From positions 1 through 6,291 of the forward strand of contig CANHMN010000107.1 in assembly GCA_947461645.1 (NCBI GenBank): 6,291 nucleotides of DNA. Direction: 5' to 3'. Source of the DNA: Chitinophagaceae bacterium (GTDB lineage Bacteria; Bacteroidota; Bacteroidia; Chitinophagales; Chitinophagaceae). A program made the translations under genes and the position numbers. Under the pieces are notes generated by a model, which searched no databases, was not told the DNA's origin, and saw only the letters and a program-made list of their open reading frames with translations. Below are positions 1-6,080 of the stretch, in pieces. The first letter of the stretch is position 1. Each line of letters starts with the position of its first letter.

Positions 1-912
1 ATAGGAACTGGACTTACGTTTGTTTTTTACCTTTTAGGTGGCCTAAAATTCATAGGTTTGTTTTTAATTATTTTAACCAGTAAACGATTTAACTTCTTAA
101 CTACCTTTTTGGTTTATGGTTCTGTTATTTTAAGTTCAGTTGCTACTGCCATGTTTCATGATTTATTGACTTGGGGAATTTTTTTACTGGCTATTTTTTG
201 CGTTAAATACAAACCTTCAAATGTTATTAAGTTAACACTTTTGTTATTTTTTGTTTTTATAAGTGTTTTTATTCAATTAATAAAAGGAGAATACCGTGAG
301 GTTACCTGGAAAAATGAAAAAGAAGGTGATATCGAGACATTGGGAGAAACAGTTCAGGAACAAGTTTCAAGTCAGGAGCTTTTTTCTTTGGAAAGACTTG
401 CTCAAAGCAATGTAAGAATCAATCAGGGAGCAATTATCACCAATATCATGAACTACATTCCTGAAAAAAAAGCTTTTGCAGAGGGTGCTGAACTGGTGGA
501 TGTTTTGGAAGCCGCAATCATGCCAAGGTTTCTCTCTGAAAATAAACTAACGGCCGGCAACAGAGAGTTTTTCATGAAATGGTCGGGGATGGTTATTGGA
601 AGAGGGGTGTCTATGGGATTAAGTTCTGTTGGAGATGCTTACATAAATTTTGGAGTATTGGGAGGTATAGTTTTTATGTTTTTTTATGGATTGCTTTTTA
701 ATCGAGTTCTACTTTATTTTCATAAAAAATCAAACATTTTTCCAGTTTTAATGGTATTAACTCCTTTGGTGTTTTATTACCCTATAAGGCCTGATAGTGA
801 GTTACATACCTTGTTAGGTCATCTTATTAAGTCTTGCTTCTTGATTTTTGTAATCATACAAATTTGGAAACCTGTTTTTTTCTTTCAAAGAAATGAGTCG
901 CTTAAGTCCTAA
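1..912 (+). CDS. Wzy-like polysaccharide polymerase, 5' partial
   Basis: Integral membrane protein of the O-antigen/EPS polymerase (Wzy-like) type, which would join lipid-linked repeat units on the outer face of the inner membrane. The frame is open from base 1 with no stop, so the gene starts outside the window. The first available start-like codon, a TTG at 58, lies inside hydrophobic sequence and is not a convincing start. The 303 visible residues begin with about three hydrophobic segments (residues 1-96), followed by a hydrophilic loop of roughly 100 residues, probably periplasmic. Next comes GDAYINFGVLGG (about residues 211-222), which resembles the G-(E/D)-AY-NFG-xxGG signature of Wzy/O-antigen ligase proteins, and then two or three more membrane segments. 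The 3' end overlaps the next gene by 20 bases, suggesting translational coupling. Family assignment rests on topology, this motif and the polysaccharide context. Wzy proteins diverge strongly, so a ligase role (WaaL-like) is an alternative. Confidence 0.72.
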   Translation: MGTGLTFVFYLLGGLKFIGLFLIILTSKRFNFLTTFLVYGSVILSSVATAMFHDLLTWGIFLLAIFCVKYKPSNVIKLTLLLFFVFISVFIQLIKGEYREVTWKNEKEGDIETLGETVQEQVSSQELFSLERLAQSNVRINQGAIITNIMNYIPEKKAFAEGAELVDVLEAAIMPRFLSENKLTAGNREFFMKWSGMVIGRGVSMGLSSVGDAYINFGVLGGIVFMFFYGLLFNRVLLYFHKKSNIFPVLMVLTPLVFYYPIRPDSELHTLLGHLIKSCFLIFVIIQIWKPVFFFQRNESLKS

Positions 913-2020
913 ACGCATATTGATTTTCATTCCATGGTTTAAGCCCGCTTATAGAGCCGGAGGGCCAATAAGATCTATAGATACATTAATAAGTAATTAT
1001 AATAGCGATGTTACTTATTTTATAGTATGCGGGAATAAGGATATAGATGGTACGGTTAATAGCGTTGTATCTTTTGACAGTTGGATCAATTTCAGCAGCA
1101 ATACAAAAGTTTGGTATCACTCAGGCAATTTTATTTCCTTGCCCTTAAACGACATTGTTGAAAAGGCAAATCCTACGCACGTAATGTTGGTTGGCATGTT
1201 CTCTTGGACCTACAATCTTTATCCTTTGCTAAGGTTGCGCAAATTCAAATTAATATGGTCTGTGAAAGGCATGCTACATCCTCAGGCTTTAAGTCAAAAG
1301 AGATTTAAAAAGAGGCTATTGTTGAAATCATTGCGCTTGGTTACATTTTTCAAAAATGTCACCTTTCACGCTACAAATGAAGTGGAAAGTCAGTATATCA
1401 AAAATGCTTTTGGTGAGATTGTGCGCGTTCGAACAGCACTGAATATACCTCATCATTACCATTGTGCAAATCCAATGGAAAAGAAAACAGGATGCATACG
1501 TTTGCTTTCTATTTCGCTGATTAGTCCGATGAAAAACCATAAACTTGTTTTGCAAAGTCTTATGCAATGCAGAGATGAAGTGAAGTATGATATTGTAGGT
1601 GCTGTTAAGGATAAATCTTATTGGAAAGAGTGTTCGGGATTGATTGATAAATTGCCCAAAAATGTGACAGTAAATTACCATGGAGAACAAACACCTGAAA
1701 ATTTGGAGCCGTATTTAACCAACACCCATTTATTGGTGATGCCCAGTAAGAGTGAGAATTATGGTCATGCCATAGTGGAGGCATTATCAATGGGCAGGCC
1801 GGTTCTAACTTCTTTACACACTCCCTGGAACAATTTGCAAATTAACCATGCAGGAATTAATGCCAATACAGAAGTGCACGAAATTGCAGAGGCAATAGAC
1901 TTTTTCCTTAAAATGAATCAGGAAGAATACAACATCTATTGTAAGGGCGCCCGACAATACTTTGAGAAGTTTTTAAATGTAGAGCAAATTTTGGACCAGT
2001 ACGATCAATTGTTTGATTAA
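893..2020 (+). CDS. GT4-family glycosyltransferase (GT-B fold)
   Basis: Cytoplasmic or membrane-associated retaining glycosyltransferase that would add one sugar from a nucleotide-sugar donor to the growing lipid-linked repeat unit. The 375 residues fit the usual GT4 length. The N-terminal Rossmann half opens with a beta strand (RILIFIPWF, residues 8-16) and a glycine loop AGGP (22-25) typical of the GT4 acceptor-side domain. The C-terminal half starts near residue 202, with SLISPMKNH (208-216) holding the phosphate-binding lysine K214. It contains the classic E-x7-E donor motif as E288 and E296 in SENYGHAIVEAL, followed by GRPVL. The ATG at 893 is chosen because the first beta strand follows directly; it lies inside the end of the upstream gene. 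The exosortase gene starts 9 bases after the stop. The GGP-containing N-terminus plus the exosortase and Wzy-like neighbours recall the XrtY-associated GT4 proteins (XYAG1) of Bacteroidota. That link is from memory and untested. The sugar specificity cannot be read from sequence. Confidence 0.92.
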   Translation: MSRLSPKRILIFIPWFKPAYRAGGPIRSIDTLISNYNSDVTYFIVCGNKDIDGTVNSVVSFDSWINFSSNTKVWYHSGNFISLPLNDIVEKANPTHVMLVGMFSWTYNLYPLLRLRKFKLIWSVKGMLHPQALSQKRFKKRLLLKSLRLVTFFKNVTFHATNEVESQYIKNAFGEIVRVRTALNIPHHYHCANPMEKKTGCIRLLSISLISPMKNHKLVLQSLMQCRDEVKYDIVGAVKDKSYWKECSGLIDKLPKNVTVNYHGEQTPENLEPYLTNTHLLVMPSKSENYGHAIVEALSMGRPVLTSLHTPWNNLQINHAGINANTEVHEIAEAIDFFLKMNQEEYNIYCKGARQYFEKFLNVEQILDQYDQLFD

Positions 2021-2029
2021 CCATTAGAA

Positions 2030-2581
2030 ATGAAGACAACCTTTATAAATCGTTCTTATTTATGGTTTCTGGTAAAGTTTATTTGCTTGTTTCTGCTCTT
2101 TTACTATGGAACAAAATTTTTTATTGGTGCATCTGCTCCCAAAGGAGATTATTATTTACCATTTTTGGCTGAACATCTTGATTACATCAGTTGGATGAGG
2201 AATATGCTTCTTCATGGAGCTGCAATGATTGCAGGTCTTTTTGGTTATGAAACCCAATTTGAAGATCCATTTCTAATAAGAGTAGTTGGTGGTCGTGGTG
2301 TTTTTGTGGCTTTTTCCTGTGTGGGCTATGGGGTGATGAGCTTCTGGAGTGCCTATGTTCTTGCCAATCGCTGGAAATTCCCGAATAGTTTGCTTTGGCT
2401 TCTTCTGGGAAATCTCATCATCGTAGTGATAAATGTTTTTCGTATAGGTTTATTTTTAGTGGCAATAAATAAGCAAACAAGATTTCCATTTGGAATAGAC
2501 CACCATACTTGGTTTAATATAGTCGCTTATATTGCGATATTTATGTTGATTTATTTTTTTGAAAAAAAACAGCGTTTATAA
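2030..2581 (+). CDS. Exosortase/archaeosortase-family protein
   Basis: Multi-pass inner-membrane cysteine protease/transpeptidase of the exosortase family. Such enzymes recognise a C-terminal tripartite signal (short motif, hydrophobic helix, basic tail) on secreted proteins, cleave it, and are thought to attach the protein to the cell surface. The 183 residues are typical of the short exosortases of Bacteroidota. The three family catalytic positions are all present: Cys97 in FSCVGYG (96-101 region), Arg138 in NVFRIG (135-140), and a histidine at 158 or 159 in DHHTWFN (157-163). Hydrophobic segments lie near residues 11-35, 60-72, 90-112, 119-147 and 162-177, and the tail is basic (EKKQRL). 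The stop codon overlaps the ATG of the acetyltransferase gene by one base (TAATG), so the two are probably translationally coupled. No protein with a sorting signal is encoded in the window. The subfamily (for example XrtF or XrtY) needs a profile search. Confidence 0.92.
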   Translation: MKTTFINRSYLWFLVKFICLFLLFYYGTKFFIGASAPKGDYYLPFLAEHLDYISWMRNMLLHGAAMIAGLFGYETQFEDPFLIRVVGGRGVFVAFSCVGYGVMSFWSAYVLANRWKFPNSLLWLLLGNLIIVVINVFRIGLFLVAINKQTRFPFGIDHHTWFNIVAYIAIFMLIYFFEKKQRL

Positions 2582-3129
2582 TGACAGATCTTTCCCTATA
2601 CAAAAAAGTAAATATTAATTCAAGCGAAGGATTCTTAAAGCCAATTTTTTGGTATATCGTTAATCATTTGTTTTTCACCCATCATTTTTTCCCCTTTTAT
2701 GGAGTAAAAAAAGTATTGTTGGTTGCCTTTGGAGCCAGGATTGGAAAAGGTTTTGTGATTAAACCAGCTGTCAATATCAAATATCCATGGAAGCTGGAAG
2801 TGGGAGATGATGTGTGGATAGGAGAAAATGTATGGATAGACAATATAGGCAACGTTACAATCGGAAGCAATGTATGTATCTCTCAAGGAGCAATGTTATT
2901 GACTGGTAACCATAATTATAAATCAGAAACGTTTGATCTGATGATAAAGCCCATAGTAGTTGAAGAAGGTGTTTGGATCGGAGCCAAAGCAACAATTGCT
3001 CCGGGAGTTACGTGTAAAGCATACTCTGTTTTGAGTATGGGATCTGTTTTAACAGGCGATATGGAAAACCATTCTATCTATCAGGGCAATCCGGCTGTAA
3101 GGAAGAAAGAAAGAACTTTTAACAGCTGA
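2581..3129 (+). CDS. WcaF-like hexapeptide-repeat acetyltransferase
   Basis: Left-handed beta-helix acyltransferase, likely moving an acetyl group from acetyl-CoA to a sugar hydroxyl of the polysaccharide repeat unit in the cytoplasm; such enzymes act as trimers. The 182 residues match the WcaF-type colanic-acid acetyltransferases. A hydrophobic N-terminal stretch (residues 18-50) precedes the hexapeptide coils: ARIGKG, LEVGDDVWIGENVWI (72-86), VTIGSNVCISQGAML (92-106), VWIGAKATIAPGV (131-143), and the end YQGNPAVRKK. The catalytic histidine is most likely His111 in LTGNHNY (107-113), the usual place for this subgroup. The ATG shares a base with the upstream stop, so the start is set by coupling to the exosortase gene. 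The N-terminal residues before about 18 resemble those of other WcaF relatives in length. The acceptor sugar is unknown. A serine or other acyl-CoA acceptor role is less likely given the context. Confidence 0.93.
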   Translation: MTDLSLYKKVNINSSEGFLKPIFWYIVNHLFFTHHFFPFYGVKKVLLVAFGARIGKGFVIKPAVNIKYPWKLEVGDDVWIGENVWIDNIGNVTIGSNVCISQGAMLLTGNHNYKSETFDLMIKPIVVEEGVWIGAKATIAPGVTCKAYSVLSMGSVLTGDMENHSIYQGNPAVRKKERTFNS

Positions 3130-3203
3130 TTTACCGAGCTTAATATAAATTAGCTTCCAATATTCTTAACTTCACTCTTCGAATTTATCTACCAATATAA
3201 GCA
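3130..3203 (+). other. 74-bp intergenic gap with weak hairpin
   Basis: This is the only sizeable gap within the polysaccharide cluster. It is AT-rich and non-coding. It holds a weak imperfect hairpin at 3137-3155, in which AGCT plus AAT pairs with ATTAGCT around an ATAA loop, with one bulged T at 3141. No T-run follows directly, so it is not a convincing terminator. I found no TAnnTTTG element before the ATG at 3204. The gap might separate two transcription units or hold a processing site, but nothing in it is decisive. Confidence 0.25.
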
Positions 3204-3965
3204 ATGAAGATATCATTGATTACTGTTACACGGAATTCTGGGCAATATTTAGAAGATTCCATCAAATCTGTAGTTGGGCAAACCTACAAGGATATTGAAT
3301 TTATTATTATTGATGGAAAATCAAACGATAATACCATTGACATCATTAAAAAATATGAAAACTACATTCACCATTGGATTTCGGAACCGGACAGAGGTAT
3401 GTATGATGCCATCAACAAGGGAATGCAACTTTCAACAGGTGATATAATTGGAATTCTTAACAGTGATGATATTTTTGACAACAATGATGTTGTGGCCGCA
3501 ATTGTAAAAACTTTTGTAGAACAACAAGTTGATAGCATTTACGGAGATTTAGAGTATGTGGAACAGCACGATGTTAAAAAAGTATATCGAATTTGGAAAG
3601 GAAGGCCTTACAAAAGAAGTCGTTTTTTATCGGGGTGGATGCCAGCACATCCCACCTTTTATTTCAAAAGGAAACTTTACGAGGCTTATGGCGGTTATGA
3701 AAATCACTATTACAGCGCTGCTGATTATGAATTAATGTGTCGTTATCTTTACAAATTCAAATCCAGTTCCTTTTATTTGCCTAAATTCATTGTAAGAATG
3801 CGCAGGGGTGGACAAAGCAATGGAAGCCTGAAAATGAGGTTGAGGGCTAACAGAAGAGATTATTTGGCAATGAAAAAAAACAACATTCCATTTGCTTTTA
3901 TTGTTTCCATTTTAAAACCCTTGAGTAAACTTCATCAATACTATAAAGTATCCAGAACAAATTAA
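3204..3965 (+). CDS. GT2-family glycosyltransferase, WcaE-like
   Basis: Inverting GT-A fold glycosyltransferase that would transfer a sugar from a nucleotide-sugar donor onto the lipid-linked repeat unit at the cytoplasmic face of the membrane. The 253 residues are typical for the compact WcaE/colanic-acid type. Visible motifs in order are ISLITVTRN at the N-terminus (3-11), IDGKSNDNT (36-44) with the nucleotide-binding aspartate D37, EPDRGMYDAINKG (61-73), which is very characteristic of this subgroup, the DXD-like metal site NSDD (86-89), MPAHPTFYFKR (146-156), and SAADYELMCR (171-180), where the acidic residues D174/E176 are candidates for the catalytic base. The C-terminus (200-253) is basic and may touch the membrane. 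It follows a 74-bp gap and ends 4 bases before the phosphatase gene, so those two are almost certainly cotranscribed. Acceptor and donor sugars cannot be told from sequence. Confidence 0.94.
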   Translation: MKISLITVTRNSGQYLEDSIKSVVGQTYKDIEFIIIDGKSNDNTIDIIKKYENYIHHWISEPDRGMYDAINKGMQLSTGDIIGILNSDDIFDNNDVVAAIVKTFVEQQVDSIYGDLEYVEQHDVKKVYRIWKGRPYKRSRFLSGWMPAHPTFYFKRKLYEAYGGYENHYYSAADYELMCRYLYKFKSSSFYLPKFIVRMRRGGQSNGSLKMRLRANRRDYLAMKKNNIPFAFIVSILKPLSKLHQYYKVSRTN

Positions 3966-3969
3966 AGCC

Positions 3970-4704
3970 ATGTTTTCCTTTTTTAAAAAGAAGAATAAAA
4001 TTCAATACCCCGATTTTTTTCCGATCAAATCAGATATGCATTCGCATATTTTACCCGGATTGGATGATGGCGCACCTGATGTAGAAGCTTCGTTGCAGCT
4101 GATCAGAGGTATGATGGACTTAGGAATTAAAAAGGCTGTTGCTACACCGCATATCATTGACGATTTGTACAGAAACAATCCCTCAACAATAAACGCTGCG
4201 TTAGGACTGCTTCAATCGGAACTTAATAAAGAAGGATTAGACTTTGAGGTTTCTGCTGCGGCTGAATACATGATTGATTCCCACTTCCTTCAATTGATTA
4301 AGAACAGAGAGAATTTATTGACCATAAAAGACAATCTCATTCTTACGGAGTTTTCTTATGCTTCTTCACCCGACGATCCTTTCAGAATTTGTTTTGAAAT
4401 CATAATGGCAGGATACAAACCTATTCTAGCTCATCCTGAACGCTATCCTTATTTCAACAGAAACCTCAAGATATATTCTAAACTTTCCGAACAAGGATTC
4501 CTTTTTCAGGTAAACCTTCTTTCACTTACAGGGTACTACGGCAAAGATGTTGCTCAGGCTGCAGTTTATCTAATAGAAAACAATATGGTTGCATACCTGG
4601 GGACAGATCTTCACCATCTTCGTCATTTAGAGGCGTTGTCTGATCCTAAAAACCGGACTTTGTTTCATGAATTACTTTCTCACCGTAGCTGGAACTTATT
4701 CTAA
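3970..4704 (+). CDS. CpsB/YwqE-type PHP-domain tyrosine phosphatase
   Basis: Metal-dependent protein-tyrosine phosphatase of the CpsB/CapC (YwqE) family, with a PHP fold. In characterised systems it dephosphorylates the BY-kinase that controls polysaccharide chain length and export, and so tunes capsule or EPS output. The 244 residues match the family. The metal-binding set is visible: His24 and His26 in DMHSHILPGLDDG (22-34), His61 in ATPHI (58-62), Glu99 in AAEY (97-100), His155 in LAHPERYP (153-160), and Asp213 with His215/216 in GTDLHH (211-216). An unusual short basic head (FFKKKNK, 4-10) precedes the domain; similar heads occur in Bacteroidota homologues as I recall them. The ATG at 3970 follows the GT2 stop by 4 bases. 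No tyrosine kinase or Wzc/Wza gene is in the window, so its substrate must be encoded elsewhere, possibly upstream of base 1. It is the last gene of the forward cluster and converges on mtaB. Confidence 0.94.
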   Translation: MFSFFKKKNKIQYPDFFPIKSDMHSHILPGLDDGAPDVEASLQLIRGMMDLGIKKAVATPHIIDDLYRNNPSTINAALGLLQSELNKEGLDFEVSAAAEYMIDSHFLQLIKNRENLLTIKDNLILTEFSYASSPDDPFRICFEIIMAGYKPILAHPERYPYFNRNLKIYSKLSEQGFLFQVNLLSLTGYYGKDVAQAAVYLIENNMVAYLGTDLHHLRHLEALSDPKNRTLFHELLSHRSWNLF

Positions 4705-4708
4705 GTTC
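4692..4708. terminator. Inverted repeat over the convergent stops
   Basis: GAACTTA at 4692-4698 and its exact reverse complement TAAGTTC at 4702-4708 flank a 3-base loop (TTC). The 7-bp stem covers the TAA of the phosphatase gene (4702-4704) and overlaps the TGA of mtaB (4707-4709 on the reverse strand). An outer CTGG (4689-4692) and CCAG (4716-4719) could give an alternative larger fold. There are only two G:C pairs and no T-run on either strand, so this would be a weak bidirectional terminator at best. The inverted repeat itself is certain; its role is inferred from position. Confidence 0.4.
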
Positions 4709-5975
4709 AAATTTCCCAGTCAACAATTTTATTTTCCAAAGCTGGTTGATAGAGGGTGGTTATCTTGATATAGTTATCAGTATAACCTTCCATCATTCCA
4801 TTTTTGTTTTTCCCTTCAAATAAAACTTTTCGGGTTTGTCCGTTGTGTTGTGAAGTGAATTGTTGCATTTTTACGAAACTCATGTTTCTCAACATTTTGT
4901 TTCTTTCATTTCTAACGCTAATGGGTACCACAGGTTTCAAGTCAATAGCCAATGTATTTTCTCTTTCTGAGTAAGTAAATACATGTAGGTAGGATATATC
5001 CAACGAAGAAATAAATTCACTGCTTTCTTTAAAATCTGCATCGGTCTCACCCGGAAAACCTACAATAACATCTGCTCCAATGCAGGCATGTGGAATTAAT
5101 TTTTTGATGTGCTCCACACGTTCCGCATAAACATCTTTCTTATATCTTCTTCTCATGCCCGCAAGCGTTTTGTCGCTTCCGCTTTGCAAGGGCATGTGAA
5201 AATGCGGCATGAACTTTTTACTTTGACTGATAAATGAAATCATTTCAAGTGAGAGTAGATTGGGCTCAATGGAGGATATTCTTACTCTTTCAATCTCACT
5301 TTTATTTTCGATGGCTTCAATAAGTTCAAAAAAATTTTCTTCTTTCTTTTTCCCTCCGTGAAGTCCTTTTCCAAAGTCACCTAAATTAATTCCGGTCAAC
5401 ACCACTTCTTTTGCGCCGGCCTTGGTAATTTCTTCAATGTTGTTTAATACATTTAGAATACTGTCGCTTCTGCTTTTTCCCCTGGCCATTGGTATGGTAC
5501 AGAAACTGCAGTTGTAATCACATCCGTCCTGCACTTTTAAAAAAATACGTGTTCTTTCTTTGATGGAATAGGAGGGGACAAATGTGTTTACTTCTTCAAT
5601 GTCGCAGCTGCATATTTTGCCTTCATCATTTCTGGTAAGGTCTTTTAAATGCTCTACAATGTTGAATTTTTCAGCAGCACCCAATACAAGGTTTACGCCC
5701 GGTATGGCTGCAATTTCTTCTGGTTTTAGCTGGGCATAACAACCTGTTACCACAACCATGGCCTCGGGTGAGGTTCTTTGTATTCGTCTAACAAGTTGTC
5801 TGCATTCTTTGTCTGCATTGTCTGTAACAGAACAGGTATTGATGATGTAGAGATCTGCGGGTTCCGTAAATTCTTTTTTCACAAATCCCTCTTTTTCGAG
5901 CAACCTCGACATGGCAGTAGTTTCACTGAAATTCAGCTTACAGCCTAGGGTATGCAATGCAACAGTTTTGCTCAT
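4707..5975 (-). CDS. mtaB: tRNA t6A37 C2-methylthiotransferase MtaB
   Basis: Radical-SAM methylthiotransferase that converts N6-threonylcarbamoyladenosine at tRNA position 37 to its 2-methylthio form (ms2t6A), improving decoding of ANN codons. The 422 residues show the full three-domain plan. The N-terminal UPF0004 domain has Cys12 (TLGCKLN), Cys48 (INTCSVT) and Cys79 (VTGCYA) for the auxiliary 4Fe-4S cluster. The radical-SAM core has the C-x3-C-x2-C motif as Cys152, Cys156 and Cys159 (GCDYNCSFC), followed by IPMARGKSRS, with SSIEP (234-238), MPLQSGSD (261-268) and DVIVGFPGE (302-310) further on. A TRAM-like C-terminus (about 380-422) binds tRNA. The HTLGCKLN start and the R-G-x-x-R-S motif favour MtaB over MiaB or RimO. 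The ATG at 5975 is supported because Cys12 must be included. The gene lies downstream of ribF on the same strand, 105 bp away. Confidence 0.95.
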   Translation of the reverse strand: MSKTVALHTLGCKLNFSETTAMSRLLEKEGFVKKEFTEPADLYIINTCSVTDNADKECRQLVRRIQRTSPEAMVVVTGCYAQLKPEEIAAIPGVNLVLGAAEKFNIVEHLKDLTRNDEGKICSCDIEEVNTFVPSYSIKERTRIFLKVQDGCDYNCSFCTIPMARGKSRSDSILNVLNNIEEITKAGAKEVVLTGINLGDFGKGLHGGKKKEENFFELIEAIENKSEIERVRISSIEPNLLSLEMISFISQSKKFMPHFHMPLQSGSDKTLAGMRRRYKKDVYAERVEHIKKLIPHACIGADVIVGFPGETDADFKESSEFISSLDISYLHVFTYSERENTLAIDLKPVVPISVRNERNKMLRNMSFVKMQQFTSQHNGQTRKVLFEGKNKNGMMEGYTDNYIKITTLYQPALENKIVDWEI

Positions 5976-5979
5976 GGTG

Positions 5980-5987
5980 CAAAATTA
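5980..5987 (-). promoter_or_regulatory. Possible mtaB -7 promoter element
   Basis: Read on the reverse strand this is TAATTTTG, an exact match to the TAnnTTTG -7 consensus of Bacteroidota sigma factors. It ends 4 bases before the mtaB ATG. No TTG-type -33 box is found at the usual 17-23 base spacing, and in AT-rich DNA the match could be chance. If real, transcription would begin at or very near the start codon. Confidence 0.3.
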
Positions 5988-6029
5988 ATAAAAGTTGAGC
6001 TATTTGAATCGGCTTTAGTATGCCTATAA

Positions 6030-6043
6030 TGATCAATTGATCA
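6030..6043. repeat. 14-bp perfect palindrome TGATCAATTGATCA
   Basis: A perfect self-complementary 14-mer in the gap between ribF and mtaB. A GGCTT at 6011-6015 can also pair with AAGCC at 6043-6047, giving a possible outer stem that competes for the last base. It could be a dimeric regulator site upstream of mtaB or part of a weak ribF 3' hairpin; no T-run follows on the ribF strand. Its structure is certain, its function unknown. Confidence 0.45.
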
Positions 6044-6080
6044 AGCCTAAAAATTAGTTGAACAAATTATCAGTACAGTG

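Noticed and set aside
58..60. TTG as the start of the Wzy-like protein
   Set aside because: The frame is open back to base 1 and the upstream codons encode a continuation of a membrane segment, so the gene more likely starts outside the window.
1328..1690. Reverse-strand open frame of 120 codons
   Set aside because: It lies wholly inside the GT4 gene, its translation shows no family motif and is rich in residues typical of antisense frames; GT4 motifs on the forward strand are clear.
1605..1790. Reverse-strand open frame of 61 codons
   Set aside because: It is antisense to the conserved E-x7-E region of the GT4 gene and has no recognisable content.
2635..2886. Reverse-strand open frame of 83 codons
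   Set aside because: It is antisense to the hexapeptide repeats of the acetyltransferase; the repeat periodicity on the forward strand explains the open frame.
2707..3120. Hexapeptide coils as a DNA tandem repeat
   Set aside because: The periodicity is at the protein level (left-handed beta-helix) and the nucleotide sequence of the coils is diverged.
3137..3155. Hairpin after the acetyltransferase as an intrinsic terminator
   Set aside because: The stem is short, AT-rich and bulged, and no T-run follows; the genes on both sides belong to the same pathway and strand.
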